Assembly (NCBI GenBank): GCA_949825065.1
Contig: OX463848.1
Location: forward strand, 40,938,766 to 41,002,765
Reading direction: 5' to 3'
From: Odontocerum albicorne
Taxonomy: Eukaryota > Arthropoda > Insecta > Trichoptera > Odontoceridae
DNA length: 64,000 bases
In this document: positions 20,855 to 31,650 of the stretch, piece after piece
Position numbering within the stretch: position 1 is the stretch's first letter
Layout: every line of letters starts with the position of its first letter
Translations under genes and position numbers: made by a program
The notes under the pieces: model-generated
The model's database searches: none
What the model saw: the letters and a program-made list of their open reading frames with translations, nothing else
What the model was told of the DNA's origin: nothing

Positions 20855-21069
20855 CACTTGCCACCCTGTGATGGATATCGAGTGACCAGGACTTATATTG
20901 TATTTGATTATTCGACGTTTTAATACGTAATAAAATTATTTTTATGGCTTATTACAAAAAATAGCCTGGCAGACTTTGCATAATTTTAATTTAAAACATA
21001 CATTTTTCACTGGACGCTTAGCGTCCAGCACCGTGGCTGGCGGAATTTTTTAGCACAGTAAGGCAAGTG
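20855..21069. mobile_element. PB4, piggyBac-like MITE, 215 bp
   Basis: TTAA at 20851-20854 and 21070-21073. Ends CACTTGCCACCCTGTG and (reversed) CACTTGCCTTACTGTG. An internal palindrome TGGACGCTTAGCGTCCA lies near 21009-21027. A different family from PB1-PB3. Confidence 0.88.
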
Positions 21070-21073
21070 TTAA

Positions 21074-21550
21074 TGTACGAGCCATTCAGAAATTTTATAA
21101 ATGGGATACAACAAAAACACATATCGATTTCGCATCTTGTATGAATCGTTAAATAAATATTTTAAAACAATATAACATATTGTATTTTGTTATTGACATT
21201 AACGAATACAAACTTAACGTTTCTGTTTATTTTGAAAACAAAATAAATGTATTTATACGTTTATTACAAAATACATTTCATTTTGGTTCTTACACGCGAG
21301 AGTTGACAGTTCAGTGAAGTAAGGGTGAGTAAGGGTTGACTGGAGTCCAATTAATTTTCCGAATCAAACTAACACACGTCAAAGTCAATTAGAACACAAT
21401 GTTTCAAACAATGTCTGAGTTGTTATGGCAAACTTTTATAAACGAAAGTTTAATTGCATTTTCAAATATAAACATTTTGTATTTTTGACAAGTGTTTGAA
21501 TTTTGAGGGTAATAACCGCTAACCACAATGGGCACTAAAACATTTATTTA
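21074..21550. other. Spacer, nothing recognised
   Basis: A+T-rich, no supported feature. Confidence 0.5.
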
Positions 21551-21552
21551 TT

Positions 21553-21792
21553 ATGTTGTTTATAGTTAAGGCATTAACGTTGTGGAGGTTTAAAGACATT
21601 GTAATTTATTTTTAACAAACACTGTTTATTCCACTTTTTTATGACGGTATAACCCTACCGGTTTCAAGGCTTTCACCTCATCGTCTTGCTTGCGCTCCCC
21701 TGAAGATGAGATGAAAGCCTTGAAACCGGTAGGGTTATACCGTCATAAAAAAGTGGAATAAACAGTGTTTGTTAAAAATAAATTACAATTTA
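21553..21792 (-). mobile_element. HHR foldback element, copy 2
   Basis: Complete left end (TGTTTATAGTTAAGGCATTA, GGAGGTTTAAAGACATTGTA), then two long inverted arms meeting near 21690. The right side stops at AAATTACAAT, so the copy is truncated there. The right arm has an intact hammerhead core; the left arm lost its CTG at the dyad. Confidence 0.9.
21697..21733 (+). ncRNA. Hammerhead-like ribozyme motif
   Basis: Helix I CCC (21697-21699) pairs with GGG at the 3' side. The core CTGAAGA starts at 21700, followed by T, a shortened helix II (GAG/CTT), GAAA, then ACCGGT as helix III, A as the cleavage base, and GGG. All core positions match the hammerhead consensus CUGANGA...GAAA...UH. An extra U sits between A9 and helix II. 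Confidence 0.6.
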
Positions 21793-21794
21793 TT

Positions 21795-22215
21795 TATTAA
21801 TTATTATTTATTTAACAGTTTTATTGCAAATACAATCTGGCCTGCATAAGCACGCCAGATTGTATTTGCGGGTGTATTTGCCAGGTGGCAATCTCTTGAT
21901 TGATCTCAGATTGTATTTGCCAGGTGGCAATCTCTTCCAACCATCCAGACAAAAGTAAATGAAGCAAGTTACATGGACGCATAAATCATTCAAATGGCTA
22001 TCCATCCCCACGAAATCCATAAACATATACGTGAGCACATGCCCACGAAAATCACAAAGACGAAATTACCCGAACATTATTATTTTCATATTAAGAGATA
22101 TCATCGAACTAAAGGAAATGAAGGGATGGTGATAATGAAACATGTTATTTTACTGACTAGAAATTAAGAGTTTTTTAATCGCTTCTTAAAGCATGCCAAG
22201 GACGGAGCGAGTCTT
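21795..22215 (-). mobile_element. LINE J 3' end
   Basis: Plus strand: TTTATTTAACAGTTTTATTG, then CAATCTGGCCTGCATAAGCA, with the TTGTATTTGCCAGGTGGCAA block repeated. The body matches 15.1 kb; GAGTTTTTTAATCGCTTCTT near 22165 corresponds to the coding end. Confidence 0.8.
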
Positions 22216-22299
22216 ATATTGGTTAAAACATATATACTCCAACCAGATAATAGCATAACCTGCTAAGATGATAGGCTACAATAGTATTTTGGTGCCTAC

Positions 22300-22925
22300 T
22301 TTGTGATATATGGGAGTTGAACGCGGACGTGGAAAATGCTTGATAAGAGTCGAATAAATGTTGTAGAAATGCTTGCATTTGAAAATAATACATGCAGTGA
22401 CAATGTATAGCAGAGTACGCAATGAAGTGATAAGAGATGAACCTGAACTTAAGGCTGACGTGTTAAGAAGTATGATGAAGAAAAGAAAAACTGAGGTAAT
22501 TTGGGCACATGGAACGAATGACCACGGCAGGCGTGGTTGAATTCAGTAAACGATATTTAGAAAGAAGCAAAAGTAGCAAGTAAGAGAAATCGTTGAGGCT
22601 GTATAAGAATGTATATGAATGTTTGAGTAAGTTTGTTTGAGTTTAATCTGTACATAAAATTTTGAGGTGTATGGCCGCGCGGTAACTAGCTGGACTTCTG
22701 TGCGGAAGGTCGTCGGTTCGAACCCCGCGCTGTGTTACTCCCCTCGAACGACACAGGCACTTTTTCCGCCTAGTGTCCGAGGGGATTAAGGATACATATA
22801 ACTTCGGTCATATCTATTCTTTTAAAAAAAAATGTGGAAGTTAAGAAAATGACGTCGACATAGAAAAGTCTGTGCTCTCTACCTATCCCAGTAGGGAAGT
22901 GATGTGATGGTTTGTACGCAAGTAT
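22300..22925 (+). mobile_element. LINE B copy, split by SINE S1
   Basis: GTGACAATGTATAGCAGAGT, GAAGTGATAAGAGATGAACC and TTGGGCACATGGAACGAATG follow LINE B order, to about 22640. After the SINE the 3' end returns (TAGAAAAGTCTGTGCTCTCT, CCCAGTAGGGAAGTGATG) at 22850-22925. Frames are broken. Confidence 0.75.
22655..22835 (+). repeat. SINE S1, best copy
   Basis: tRNA-derived head with RNA polymerase III boxes: box A TGGCCGCGCGG (about 22671) and box B GGTTCGAACCCC (about 22713). The body is G+C-richer (CTCCCCTCGAACGACACAGG, CCGAGGGGATTAAGGATACA), with a tail ending in an A-run. It sits inside LINE B. Not a tRNA gene, because the cloverleaf cannot be completed and the body continues. Confidence 0.85.
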
Positions 22926-23167
22926 TAAATTGAGTTATACTTATATTTTAATTAATCCATTTTTGTATAATTTCTAATTTAATTTTTTTTATGTATTGTA
23001 ATACGTGATTTTTTTTTATTGTTTGTTATATTTATTTATGACCGTTTAATACTTTCGATATCCTGTGAACAGCAATAAAAACAAGAATTATGAATAAAAA
23101 AACGATTCATTTTAATTTGTTATTAGATATATACCATATATGTAGATATCTATGACGGATTGAATGA

Positions 23168-23300
23168 GTTTAGTGATCTAGTTGGTAAGTTAGCTAAATC
23201 AGGGATTGTGGACTCGATTCCCGTTGGTACCCAGATTTTTTTAAAATAAGATTCCAGTTTGGTTTTAATTTCGGACATGTTTTAAAACTTTTCTGCTTGG
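23168..23300 (+). repeat. SINE S2 (tRNA-derived)
   Basis: TAGTGATCTAGTTGGTAAGT gives box A, GGACTCGATTCCCG box B, then CCAGATTTTTTT and TTCCAGTTTGGTTTTAATTT as the family tail. Confidence 0.7.
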
Positions 23301-23419
23301 TTGGAATACGTTGCTATATAACAAGAACCACGCCAGATTGTATTATTTGCAACGAAAGTGTTATAAATTAAACAAAAGCAATACATATTGTAATAAAAAT
23401 GAAACTATTCAACGAGCGG

Positions 23420-24480
23420 TCAGAAATTTAAGCAGCCCATCGATTTATTTCTATGGCGTCGTTTAATGACGTGTATTACTTCAAAGTCGAATCTGATTAG
23501 TGTACGAGTATATGTCTCTCATACACGTATATTGTATCTTCAAATAAATGTCAGAGATTTAAGCAGTAAATCGATTTATTCCTATGGCGCCATTTACTGA
23601 CGTGTATTACTTCAAAGTCGAATCTGATTAGTGTACAAGTATATGTCTCCCATACACATATATTGTATCTTCAAATAAATGTCAGATATTTAAGCAGTAA
23701 ATCAATTTATTCCTATGGCGCCGTTTAATGACGTGTATTACTTCCAAGTTGAATCTGATTAGTGTACGAGTATATGTCTCCCATACACGTATATTGTATC
23801 TTCAAATAAATGTCAGAGATTTAAGCAGTAAATCGATTTATTCCTATGGCGCCATTTAATGACGTGTATTACTTCAAAGTCGAATCTGATTAGTATACAA
23901 GTATATGTCTCCCATACACATATATTGTATCTTCAAATAAATGTCAGATATTTAAGCAGTAAATCGATTTATTCCTATGGCGTCGTTTAATGACGTGTAT
24001 TACTTCAAAGTCGAATCTGATTAGTGTACGAGTATATGTCTCCCATACACGTATATTGTATCTTCAAATAAATGTCAGATATTTAAGCAGTAAATCGATT
24101 TATTCCTATGGCGCCGTTTAATGACATGTATTACAATACTTCAAAGTCGAATCTGATTAGTGTACAAGTATATGTCTCCCATACACATATATTGTATCTT
24201 CAAATAAATGCCAGATATTTAAGCAGTAAATCGATTTATTCCTATGGCGCCGTTTAATGACGTGTATTACTTCAAAGTCGAATCTGATTAGTGCACGAGT
24301 ATATGTCTCTCATACAAGTATATTGTATCTTCAAATAAATGTCAGATATTTAAGCAGTAAATCGATTTATACCTATGGCGCCGTTTAATGACGTGTATTA
24401 CAATACTTCAAAGTCGAATCTGATATGTGTACGAGTATATGTCTCCCATACATGTATATTGTATCTTCAAATAAATGTCA
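23420..24480. repeat. 131-bp satellite, 8 monomers, dimeric pattern
   Basis: Monomers start at 23420, 23551, 23682, 23813, 23944, 24075, 24211 and 24342, that is 131 bases except two of 136 with an extra AATAC. Each has ATTTAAGCAGTAAATCGATT and CCTATGGCGCCGTTTAATGA. Odd monomers carry ACGAGTATATG with CACGTATAT, even ones ACAAGTATATG with CACATATAT, an AB dimer order. Confidence 0.97.
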
Positions 24481-24639
24481 CCTTTCGAAGTGTCTCGAAG
24501 GTTTAAACGCTCTCAGCATCCGATATTCCAGGAGAAGTCATATTGTTTTGAACATTGACTTAACAATTCTAACGAGCTGAGAAATTGAACTGACGTACTT
24601 AGTTGCACAACGTTTTCAGTATTTCTGAACCACTTCTGT

Positions 24640-24740
24640 TGGTAAGACGTCTATCTTCTAGACCATATGTTATAAAAGCGATTCCAGTTACAGTTCAATT
24701 TATTTCATACAAAAACGTTCCAGTTTGATTTTCACTTCAC
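24640..24740 (+). repeat. SINE S2 fragment
   Basis: GGTAAGACGTCTATCTTCTA, a box B-like GCGATTCCAG and the tail TTCCAGTTTGATTTTCACTT. The box A side is decayed. Confidence 0.5.
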
Positions 24741-24760
24741 CATAATTCATGACTCCAGTA

Positions 24761-25325
24761 TATTGGACAAAGGTCACCCCTATCCTTCTCCATTCATTCC
24801 CATCATGGGTTCATTGCTTGCAACTACTTTTTTAATGCTATCCAACTATCTATATAGAACCAAATTAGAATATGCATCTACGGTTTGGGCTCCTCATCAG
24901 CTCAAATATAAAAACAATATAGAACAAATACAAAAAAAAATCCTCAGATATCTATGGTACAGTAATGGTATCTATGGTAGATTATCCAAAATATGCTCAC
25001 CATGTCGAACTTCTCACGGTGTGTAACTACAGAAGCATCGAAACAAGAAGGCAAGAATCCATTGCGATATTCCTACTTGAGGTTTTCTAAGGTTGCTTTA
25101 ACTGTTCCGCGATTCTAGAAGCACTAAGTTTATATGTACCCAATAAATATAGCCGTGCGAGGAATCACCCTTTGTTCTACATATTCGTACCAACTTACAG
25201 AACAAATTTCATGGCTAAACACTCAGTCACGCGTGGTATAGAGATATTGAACCAACTGAATGACACTGTATATATATTTTTGAAGAAAAAAAAATTTACA
25301 AAATGCTGCCTAGACTTCAGAGAAC
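24761..25325 (+). pseudogene. LINE ORF2 C-terminus (Jockey/CR1-like), decayed
   Basis: From about 24835: YLYRTKLEYASTVWAPHQLK, then EQIQKKILRYL, matching the post-RT pattern S-K-L-E-Y-A-S-x-V-W-x-P ... I-E-x-I-Q-K-K-F-L-R. A stop at 25024 is followed by RSIETRRQESIAIFLLE, then PLFYIFVPTYRTNFMAKHSV and EILNQLN, the correct order for the C-terminus. 24761-24830 contains TATTGGACAAAGGTCACCCC, like an RTE tail, so two fragments may abut. Inactive. Confidence 0.75.
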
Positions 25326-25630
25326 ACGTTTTCTCTTGACTATTGCATCTTGGTTCTCCTTTTCAAGAATTATGGTATGTTCAAGATAAACACACATTAC
25401 GGTATGTTCAATATTAGCCTTTACGATTATTTTCCCTTTGATTTTTAAAGGGGCTGTTTTATAAGTGTTGCTCATGACTTTAGTTTTTCTGTAGGTCATC
25501 TTAAAATCTACACATATCGATGCTCTATTTAGATCTATGAGCATTTCCTCAAAGTCACTATCGTAAGTGAGATATACGATATCATTTTCAAACCGCTTGT
25601 TATTCCAGTATTTAAGTAGAGTGTACATAG
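25310..25630 (-). pseudogene. LINE RT fragment (RTE-like)
   Basis: Minus-strand frame from about 25628: FENDIVYLTYDSDFEEML, IDLNRASICVDFKMTYRKTK, VMSNTYKTAPLKIKGK. It aligns with the F-A-D-D-I-V-L box and the K-x-N-x-S-K-T-K-V-M-S-N region of RTE-like elements. The catalytic A-D-D is degenerate (E-N-D), so it is inactive. It faces the preceding LINE tail to tail. Confidence 0.75.
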
Positions 25631-25639
25631 ATACTATAA

Positions 25640-26145
25640 GATACTATTATTTTTTACAAGAGAGTGCGAAGCGTCAATACGGGGTTGGGCCGCGGAGTGA
25701 TCAGGGGGGAACCCCAAGTGATGATAAACTGCGAAACAGATGGATTAGATAAATATATAGCATTGAATACCCCTAGAGCTCACCAGACCTTACGCGCTAA
25801 ATTACTTTATTTTATAACAAAAATATAAAAAATAATATCAAATGCAAAACCGGAAACAATTAATAAATTGAGAGCAGCCATTGAAAGAGGATGCGTCCAA
25901 CTACCAAAAAAAAAAACGATTCTTGAAGTTTGCGATTTCACGTTATCAGCAGTGCATGGACGGCCATCTATCGGAGCACTTGCGATAACTGACAAAAATA
26001 TTAAATATATCTAAAAAATCTTATATTTAATCTTAGATATACCTAAATAAATACTTAACTTATATTAATTTAATGTATCTTCGATTTTTCGAGACACCCT
26101 GCATGTTTTGTTAACCCTTTTTTTTCATTTCCACACGCTTACACC
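25640..26145. other. Spacer, nothing recognised
   Basis: A short G+C-richer patch near 25680-25720, otherwise A+T-rich; no gene supported. Confidence 0.45.
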
Positions 26146-26149
26146 ACTT

Positions 26150-26390
26150 TTTTTAAATTTTATTTTATTTACAAATGATAAGAAATATGCACAATTTGCG
26201 AAAAAACAACAGGTAATTTAATTTTGACATAAAATTTTAATGGATCTGGGGTTGTTGCCTTTCATTTGTCGTGTCCCTAGTAAATTAGACTTTTGCCTGT
26301 ATCTCACTGAGGATACTATCTCAGCGTGCTTTTTTCCTCTCTCTCAACACATCACCCTTAAATCTACATTCACCCTTCATCGTAATCCAT
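26150..26390 (-). mobile_element. LINE K 3' end with a LINE B scrap
   Basis: GGTTGTTGCCTTTCATTTGT and TTTTGCCTGTATCTCACTGA match LINE K at 7.3 and 48.2 kb. From about 26340, CAACACATCACCCTTAAATC matches the minus strand of LINE B. Confidence 0.65.
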
Positions 26391-26736
26391 GGAAGTCATC
26401 ACAACAATATCGAAGTCAGTCGGACGATAATTTTAAAATACCGTTTAAGTGGAAAAAACAGTGAAAAATAAAAATAATTTTCAATATACGAGTTAAAAAT
26501 AATTTTCAATATTCAATATACGTAAATTATCACAAGGTTGCTGTCAATGAATCAATATAAAAAAAATCACTCGAAATGACTAGATTTTTTCGCAAATTGT
26601 TTCATATTATTTAGAGGCTCCGTTAAAAATTGTATTATCTACGCATTAAAATAATGAAAACCATTTACTTGATGAAATAAAAAAACGACAAAGTAATTTT
26701 TCGCCATACGGTCTGTCTCTCGTCATGTCTAGGATA

Positions 26737-27628
26737 CTACCTTGATTAAAAAGTTTTAGGACTTTATTCATAAAATCAAAAATACAAGTTTATTCATCAA
26801 AATTGATATGATCCCCTTCAAAGTACTCCCCATCGACTGCAACGCACTTACGCCAGCGCTTGATCCAATCCTCGAAACACCGCTGGTACTCAATTTTCGG
26901 TATGTCCATCAGAGCCGTCTTCGATTTTTTCATGACATCCTCTCGGGTGCCGTAACGCGTTCCGCGAAGCGGTTTTTTAAGTCGGTTGAACAGGAAAAAG
27001 TCGTAAGGAGCCAGATCAGGTGAATTCAAAGGCTGCTGGATAGTATTCGTGTTGTTTTTGGTCAAAAACTCATGGAAATCATGTCTTTCGCGATTTCAAC
27101 GCGGTCCTTTTTTTGCCTGAAATTGAGGTCTTTCGGCACCAGTTTTGCAGCGACACGTTTGAGGCCCAAATCATTAACCAAAATGTCTTGAGCGGACCCA
27201 TAAGCGATGTTCAAGTCCTCTGTCAGCTCTCTAGTGGTCTATTTGCGGTTTTCGGCCAACATTTCATTGATTTTATCGATGTTTTCATCGGTTTTCGACT
27301 GCCACTGCGTTCGTCATGCTCGACTGACTCACGACCACTTTTGAAGCGTTCATGCCACCGAAAAGCACTTCTCCAACATTTCCAAGGTCTGCGGACCGTT
27401 AAATCCGTTTTTCACACAAAATTTAATGCAAACTCGTTGATGCACAGTTGATGCCATTTTCAAACTTGTAAAAACTCGAAAACGCGCACAAAGGTACAGC
27501 GTAACTTTTACAAATGTCGACCTATGACGCTGAAATTTGAAGGGAAGTGTCAATGATAGATGTGGTAACCTAACAAAAAAAAAGAATTCCAATCGGGTGA
27601 CTGACTTAAAACTTTTTGATCACGGTAG
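26737..27628 (-). mobile_element. Mariner 2, internally deleted, 892 bp
   Basis: Ends CTACCTTGATTAAAAAGTTT and (reversed) CTACCGTGATCAAAAAGTTT, flanked by TA at 26735-26736 and 27629-27630. The minus strand holds transposase fragments. About 0.4 kb shorter than a full mariner. Confidence 0.93.
26790..27457 (-). pseudogene. Mariner 2 transposase remnant
   Basis: Starts MASTVHQRVCIKFCVKNGFN near 27457, followed by the helix-turn-helix part in shifted frames (WHERFKSGRESV), then the second DNA-binding part (YGSAQDILVNDLGLKRV) near 27200. The region with the first two catalytic Asp is missing. The end resumes with SPDLAPYDFFLFNRL, which includes the third Asp position, and RCFEDWIKRWRKCVAVDGEY. 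Several frameshifts and a stop. Different family from mariner 1 and 3 by ends and protein. Confidence 0.88.
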
Positions 27629-27901
27629 TAGTGCATCCCCAAGTCAGACTTCCATACAGCAACGTTAACATGACTGGCGCTTTTCGAAATACTCGTAAAT
27701 CCAGCGGCACGGTTGGCTAATGTGACGGGAAGATTGATTAGGTGTGATAGCACCTGGTCGATGGAGATAAGAAAAAACCGTAGGGAGTAGAAAGCAATAT
27801 GTAGGATTGATAGAGGAAAAGATTTGAAAAAAATGAGGTTTTTTAACGGTTCGATATACGTGGGAAGGTCAAAAAAATTCCCACCCAAGGATACAAAAAA
27901 G

Positions 27902-28800
27902 GTGGTTGGATGAAATAAACATTTTTTGTTTCAAATATATTCGCTCTGTACTTTTAAATATTATTTGAGAACAATGAATGAATTTCGGTAGTATTTTTTA
28001 GATTATGGAAGAGTTAGGTTAGGTTATGAAATGTGGTTGGATGAAATAAACAATTTTTGTTTCAAATATATTCGCTCTGCAGTTTAAAATATTTTTTGAG
28101 AACAATGAATGAATTTTGGTAGTATTTTTTAGATTATGGAAGAGTTAGGTTAGGTTATGAAATGTGGTTGGATGAAATAAACAATTTTTGTTTCAAATAT
28201 ATTTGCTCTGTAGTTTAAAGTATTTTTTGAGAACGATCAATGAATTTCGGTAGTATTTTTTAGATTATGGAAGAGTTAGGTTAGGTTATGAAATGTGGTT
28301 GGATGAAATAAACATTTTTGGTTTCAAATATATTCGCTCTGCAGTTTAAAATATTTTTTGAGAACGATGAATGAATTTTGGTAGTATTTTTTAGATTATG
28401 GAAGAGTTAGGTTAGGTTATGAAATGTGGTTGGATGAAATAAACAATTTTTGTTTCAAATATATTTGCTCTGTAGTTTAAAGTATTTTTTGAGAACGATC
28501 AATGAATTTTGGCGATATTTTTTTAGATTATGGAAGAGTTAGGTTAGATAAGGTTACGAAATAAACAATTTTTGTTTCAAATATATTCGTTCAGTAGTTT
28601 TAAATAGTTTTTGAGAACGATGAATGAATTTCGGTAGTGTTTTTTAGATTATGGAAGAGTAAGAATAGGTTAGGTTATGAAATGTGGTTGGATTAAATAA
28701 ACAATTTTTGTTTCAAATATATTCGCTCTGTAGTTTAAAATATTTTTTGAGAACGATTAATGAATTTCGGTATTATTTCTTAGATTATGTAAGAGTTAAG
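27902..28800. repeat. 131-bp satellite with TTAGG runs
   Basis: Monomers begin GTGGTTGGATGAAATAAACA at 27902, 28033, 28164, 28295 and 28426, exactly 131 apart; later ones are irregular (one lacks its start, next full start 28684). Each monomer includes GAGTTAGGTTAGGTTATG, that is two insect-telomere-like TTAGG units. No sequence kinship seen with the other 131-bp arrays. Confidence 0.97.
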
Positions 28801-28929
28801 ATATATATTTGAACTGCGTATATCGATAGGAAACAAAGTAAATAAAGCAGTTAAACAAATATATTCGAACTGAAAAGTATCCAAATCTATCAAGATGATA
28901 GTCCACAGCTGTATTTTAGTATTTACTTT

Positions 28930-29390
28930 GATCCATAAGACTGAAACGAGGACGTAAGAAGATACTGAAAAGATCCGAATAGATGCTGCAAAAATGCGTG
29001 AACTTAGAAGAATATATGGGGTGACAATGTGTGACAGAATGAATTAGATTAGTAGAACAGAGTAGATATTAGTGATGAGTGTCAACTTAAGACTGATGGG
29101 TTAAATATGATGAATAAGAACACTCAGATATGGTTTGGGCACGTGAAATGAATAAATGAAGAAATACTAAGTAAACAGATATATAGTGCAAATGTGATAA
29201 AAAGGCGCAGTATACAAAGATTATGCAAAGTATGATTGGATCAAGTGATATTTTGAAAGAAGGAAACGTAGAAATCTTAGAGGTTGCATGAGAAGGTCTA
29301 TGGATGTAGAGGCAGGAGATGCTTGCCATGATAGAAATGTCTGGCACTCTCCTCTCTGCCTATCCCGACAGGGAGGTATAATGATGGTAT
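28930..29390 (+). mobile_element. LINE B, 3' half
   Basis: ACAATGTGTGACAGAATGAA, GTTTGGGCACGTGAAATGAA, TATTTTGAAAGAAGGAAACG, AGAAATCTTAGAGGTTGCAT and the 3' end TCTGCCTATCCCGACAGGGA in the expected order. No open frame survives over its length. Confidence 0.8.
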
Positions 29391-29698
29391 GTGTATATGT
29401 GCGAATGAATTAATTTCTTAAAAGCATTGAAAAATATTTAGAAGTTTTCGTCTCAAAATGGTGTAAAACTGCGGGGATCGTTTATTCGTCAATTTAAACT
29501 ATTTGATATGGTAGATCGGAAACGTGTGGTTATATTTATGATATTTTAAATGAAGGAAATGTAAAAAGTCAGAGAATTGTATGAGAAGATGAGAGTATGC
29601 AAAAGAGGCGAAGGATTTGTGTCGAGATAGGAAAGTCTGCGATTTTCCCTCTCTGTTTACCCTGACAGGAAAACGTCGTAATGGTATGTACGAGTATG
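29391..29698 (+). repeat. Linker plus second LINE B 3' end (duplicated block)
   Basis: AATATTTAGAAGTTTTCGTC, then AAAACTGCGGGGATCG, then a LINE B 3' end (AAGTCAGAGAATTGTATGAG, GTCGAGATAGGAAAGTCTGC, TTTACCCTGACAGG). Reverse copy at 20280-20600. Confidence 0.8.
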
Positions 29699-30284
29699 TA
29701 AAAGGTCTTTCACATTGAGTGGTTTTTTTAATTCTTGGATGAAACACAGATGACGTCGCGAATTTGTCTGGGTCTTGTGACATTTGAGAAATGTAATTAA
29801 TGTATGACATTTATAAAAATGGAGTCGTATACAATACAACAACGCGTTAAAATTGTGAATTATTTTATGTATTGAAATCTCCGAAAACGGTGATATTAAT
29901 TGACCACCAAGATCATGTGATCTGACACCGTTGGACTATTTTCTCTGTGGTTACGTTAAAAACTAGGTCTACTCGTATAAGAATGACCCCCAATCGATTC
30001 CTGAGCTGAAGGGGGGAATTATTGGCGTTATCGGTGAGTTAGAACAGCAATTACGCCAAAATTTCGTCTAAAATGTTGACAAAAGAGTAGACATCTGCAA
30101 GTGGTGGATATTTATAGTTGGAAGTGGGGGATATTTAGCGGATATTATTTTTTGTGTTTAAATATTATACATTATACTTCAATGACCAATAAAAAGTTAT
30201 TTGAAATAAAAGCAAATTCTACGTTTTATTCAGGAATAAAAAAAATGTAATAAAAAAAACGGTTAAATTGAAAGACCGTTTATA
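29699..30284 (+). mobile_element. Element T copy 3
   Basis: Plus-oriented. Left AAAGGTCTTTCACATTGAGT, right reversed AAACGGTCTTTCAATTTAAC. ATGGAGTCGTATACAATACA at about 29819 is the transposase start (M-E-S-Y-T-I-Q-Q-R-V), followed by a stop and the displaced C-terminal part (GACTATTTTCTCTGTGGTTA). The same central deletion as the other copies. Confidence 0.87.
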
Positions 30285-30424
30285 AACGTAAAATTAATAT
30301 AAACGTTGATTTGTAAATATTTTATATGAAATAAATATCATAAAATATATTCAAATATTTATGACCTTTTTACTGTGCGTATCACAATTTGGGGAATTAA
30401 TAGCCATGTGGTAGTCTGCACTTA

Positions 30425-30545
30425 CCAACCAAGATATCAATCTCTACTAACAAATGGCTAAGGCGATTGACTTTCACCCGGAGGGTTCGGGTTTGCTTCC
30501 TGATGGTAGCCGAAAATAGTAATCTCACTCAGATAAAATAGTTTG
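30425..30545 (+). repeat. SINE S2-like
   Basis: Box A-like TGGCTAAGGCG and box B-like GGGTTTGCTTCC at tRNA-like spacing, then CGAAAATAGTAATCTCACTC. Confidence 0.5.
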
Positions 30546-30549
30546 TTAT

Positions 30550-31250
30550 ACAACAAAACTCGCACGCGTCGAGTGTTTAATAACTCAAATACAATGTTAT
30601 CTCCCTGCCACGTTCTTCGATATATTCGAATTACTAAATCGAATATGTTGAAAGGTACAAAACGAAAGAAAAAAAATCAGAAAAATGTCATAAAACTTTT
30701 TGACGCTTGTTAGGAGCACAGTTGTTAAAGGTTTATACATATAAAAAAATGAAAAAAAGGAGGGAAAATATGTGTCGTCAAAGGTCAGGAAACGGAACAG
30801 AATTGGGAAAGGAAAAAGGGATTGAAATTGGAAGAAATTGCTACGTCATTGAAGCGAGATATATTGTGTTTTAAGTCGTTTTTTTTTTCAGTAAACCGCC
30901 GAGGATACGAGTCTTATGGTATTTTTTTGGGATGAACTTTAATACCCCAAAGAAAATTTGGGGATGTAAAAAAAATTTGAAAAAAAATTCGGGTAGATTG
31001 GAAGCAAGAAGTGATCTCAAAAATGTTCGAATGTTGTTAAATGTGACACTGAAATACGAAATGAAAAATTGTATTGTATATAAAATTGAATCATTCTAAT
31101 GATGAAATCATTTTAACGAAGACATTTTTAACAATCACTGTTAATTATCCCCAAGAACAGTGGCATAGCAAATACTTTTAATTATTTGACCATTTATGAC
31201 AATTTTATTATTTACTTAATCCAATGCGTTCTTAGAAATGGCACCTAAAT
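30550..31250. other. Spacer, nothing recognised
   Basis: A+T-rich with purine-rich runs; no supported feature. Confidence 0.5.
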
Positions 31251-31254
31251 ATAA

Positions 31255-31590
31255 ATAAATAAATATAGGTTTATTGACAGCAACACAGTATGTACAAAAT
31301 ATATTTAAATAACACTTCTAGAACACATTAATTGCAGATAATACATTAAATACAGAAGCTATCAAAAGGCCTGGGCTCATGTAATAACATTCCCTCGGCC
31401 AAGATACACCCCACCAATATAGGGCAAACCCAGCCACGGGGACACCAGATGTTTTTCAGCCCACACCCTTCAGCACCTGACTAGATATTAAAAATAATGG
31501 GAAGAGCATGCATCCTTGTTGAACTTTATCAAATATAGTAATCTCGCCCTTAAGGAGAGTTTCTTTTCTAAATAGAGCCTTACAAAATGT
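31255..31590 (-). mobile_element. LINE L 3' end with an RT scrap
   Basis: Minus strand ends CTGTCAATAAACCTATATTT; upstream CCCTATATTGGTGGGGTGTA and CTTGGCCGAGGGAATGTTAT match copies at 33.0-33.7 and 56.5 kb. At about 31540-31490 the minus strand reads TIFDKVQQGCMLFPLFL, the R-Q-G-C-x-x-S-P block of reverse transcriptase, so a deletion probably joined RT to the 3' end. Confidence 0.7.
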
Positions 31591-31650
31591 ACTTTTATTA
31601 TTTTAACTATCGGGTGGCAACTAGTTATTTATCTTTCAGCCAGCTTTCTT

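Noticed and set aside
22660..22735. Functional tRNA gene
   Set aside because: Pol III boxes A and B are present, but the acceptor stem does not close and the sequence continues as a SINE body with an A-rich tail shared by other copies.
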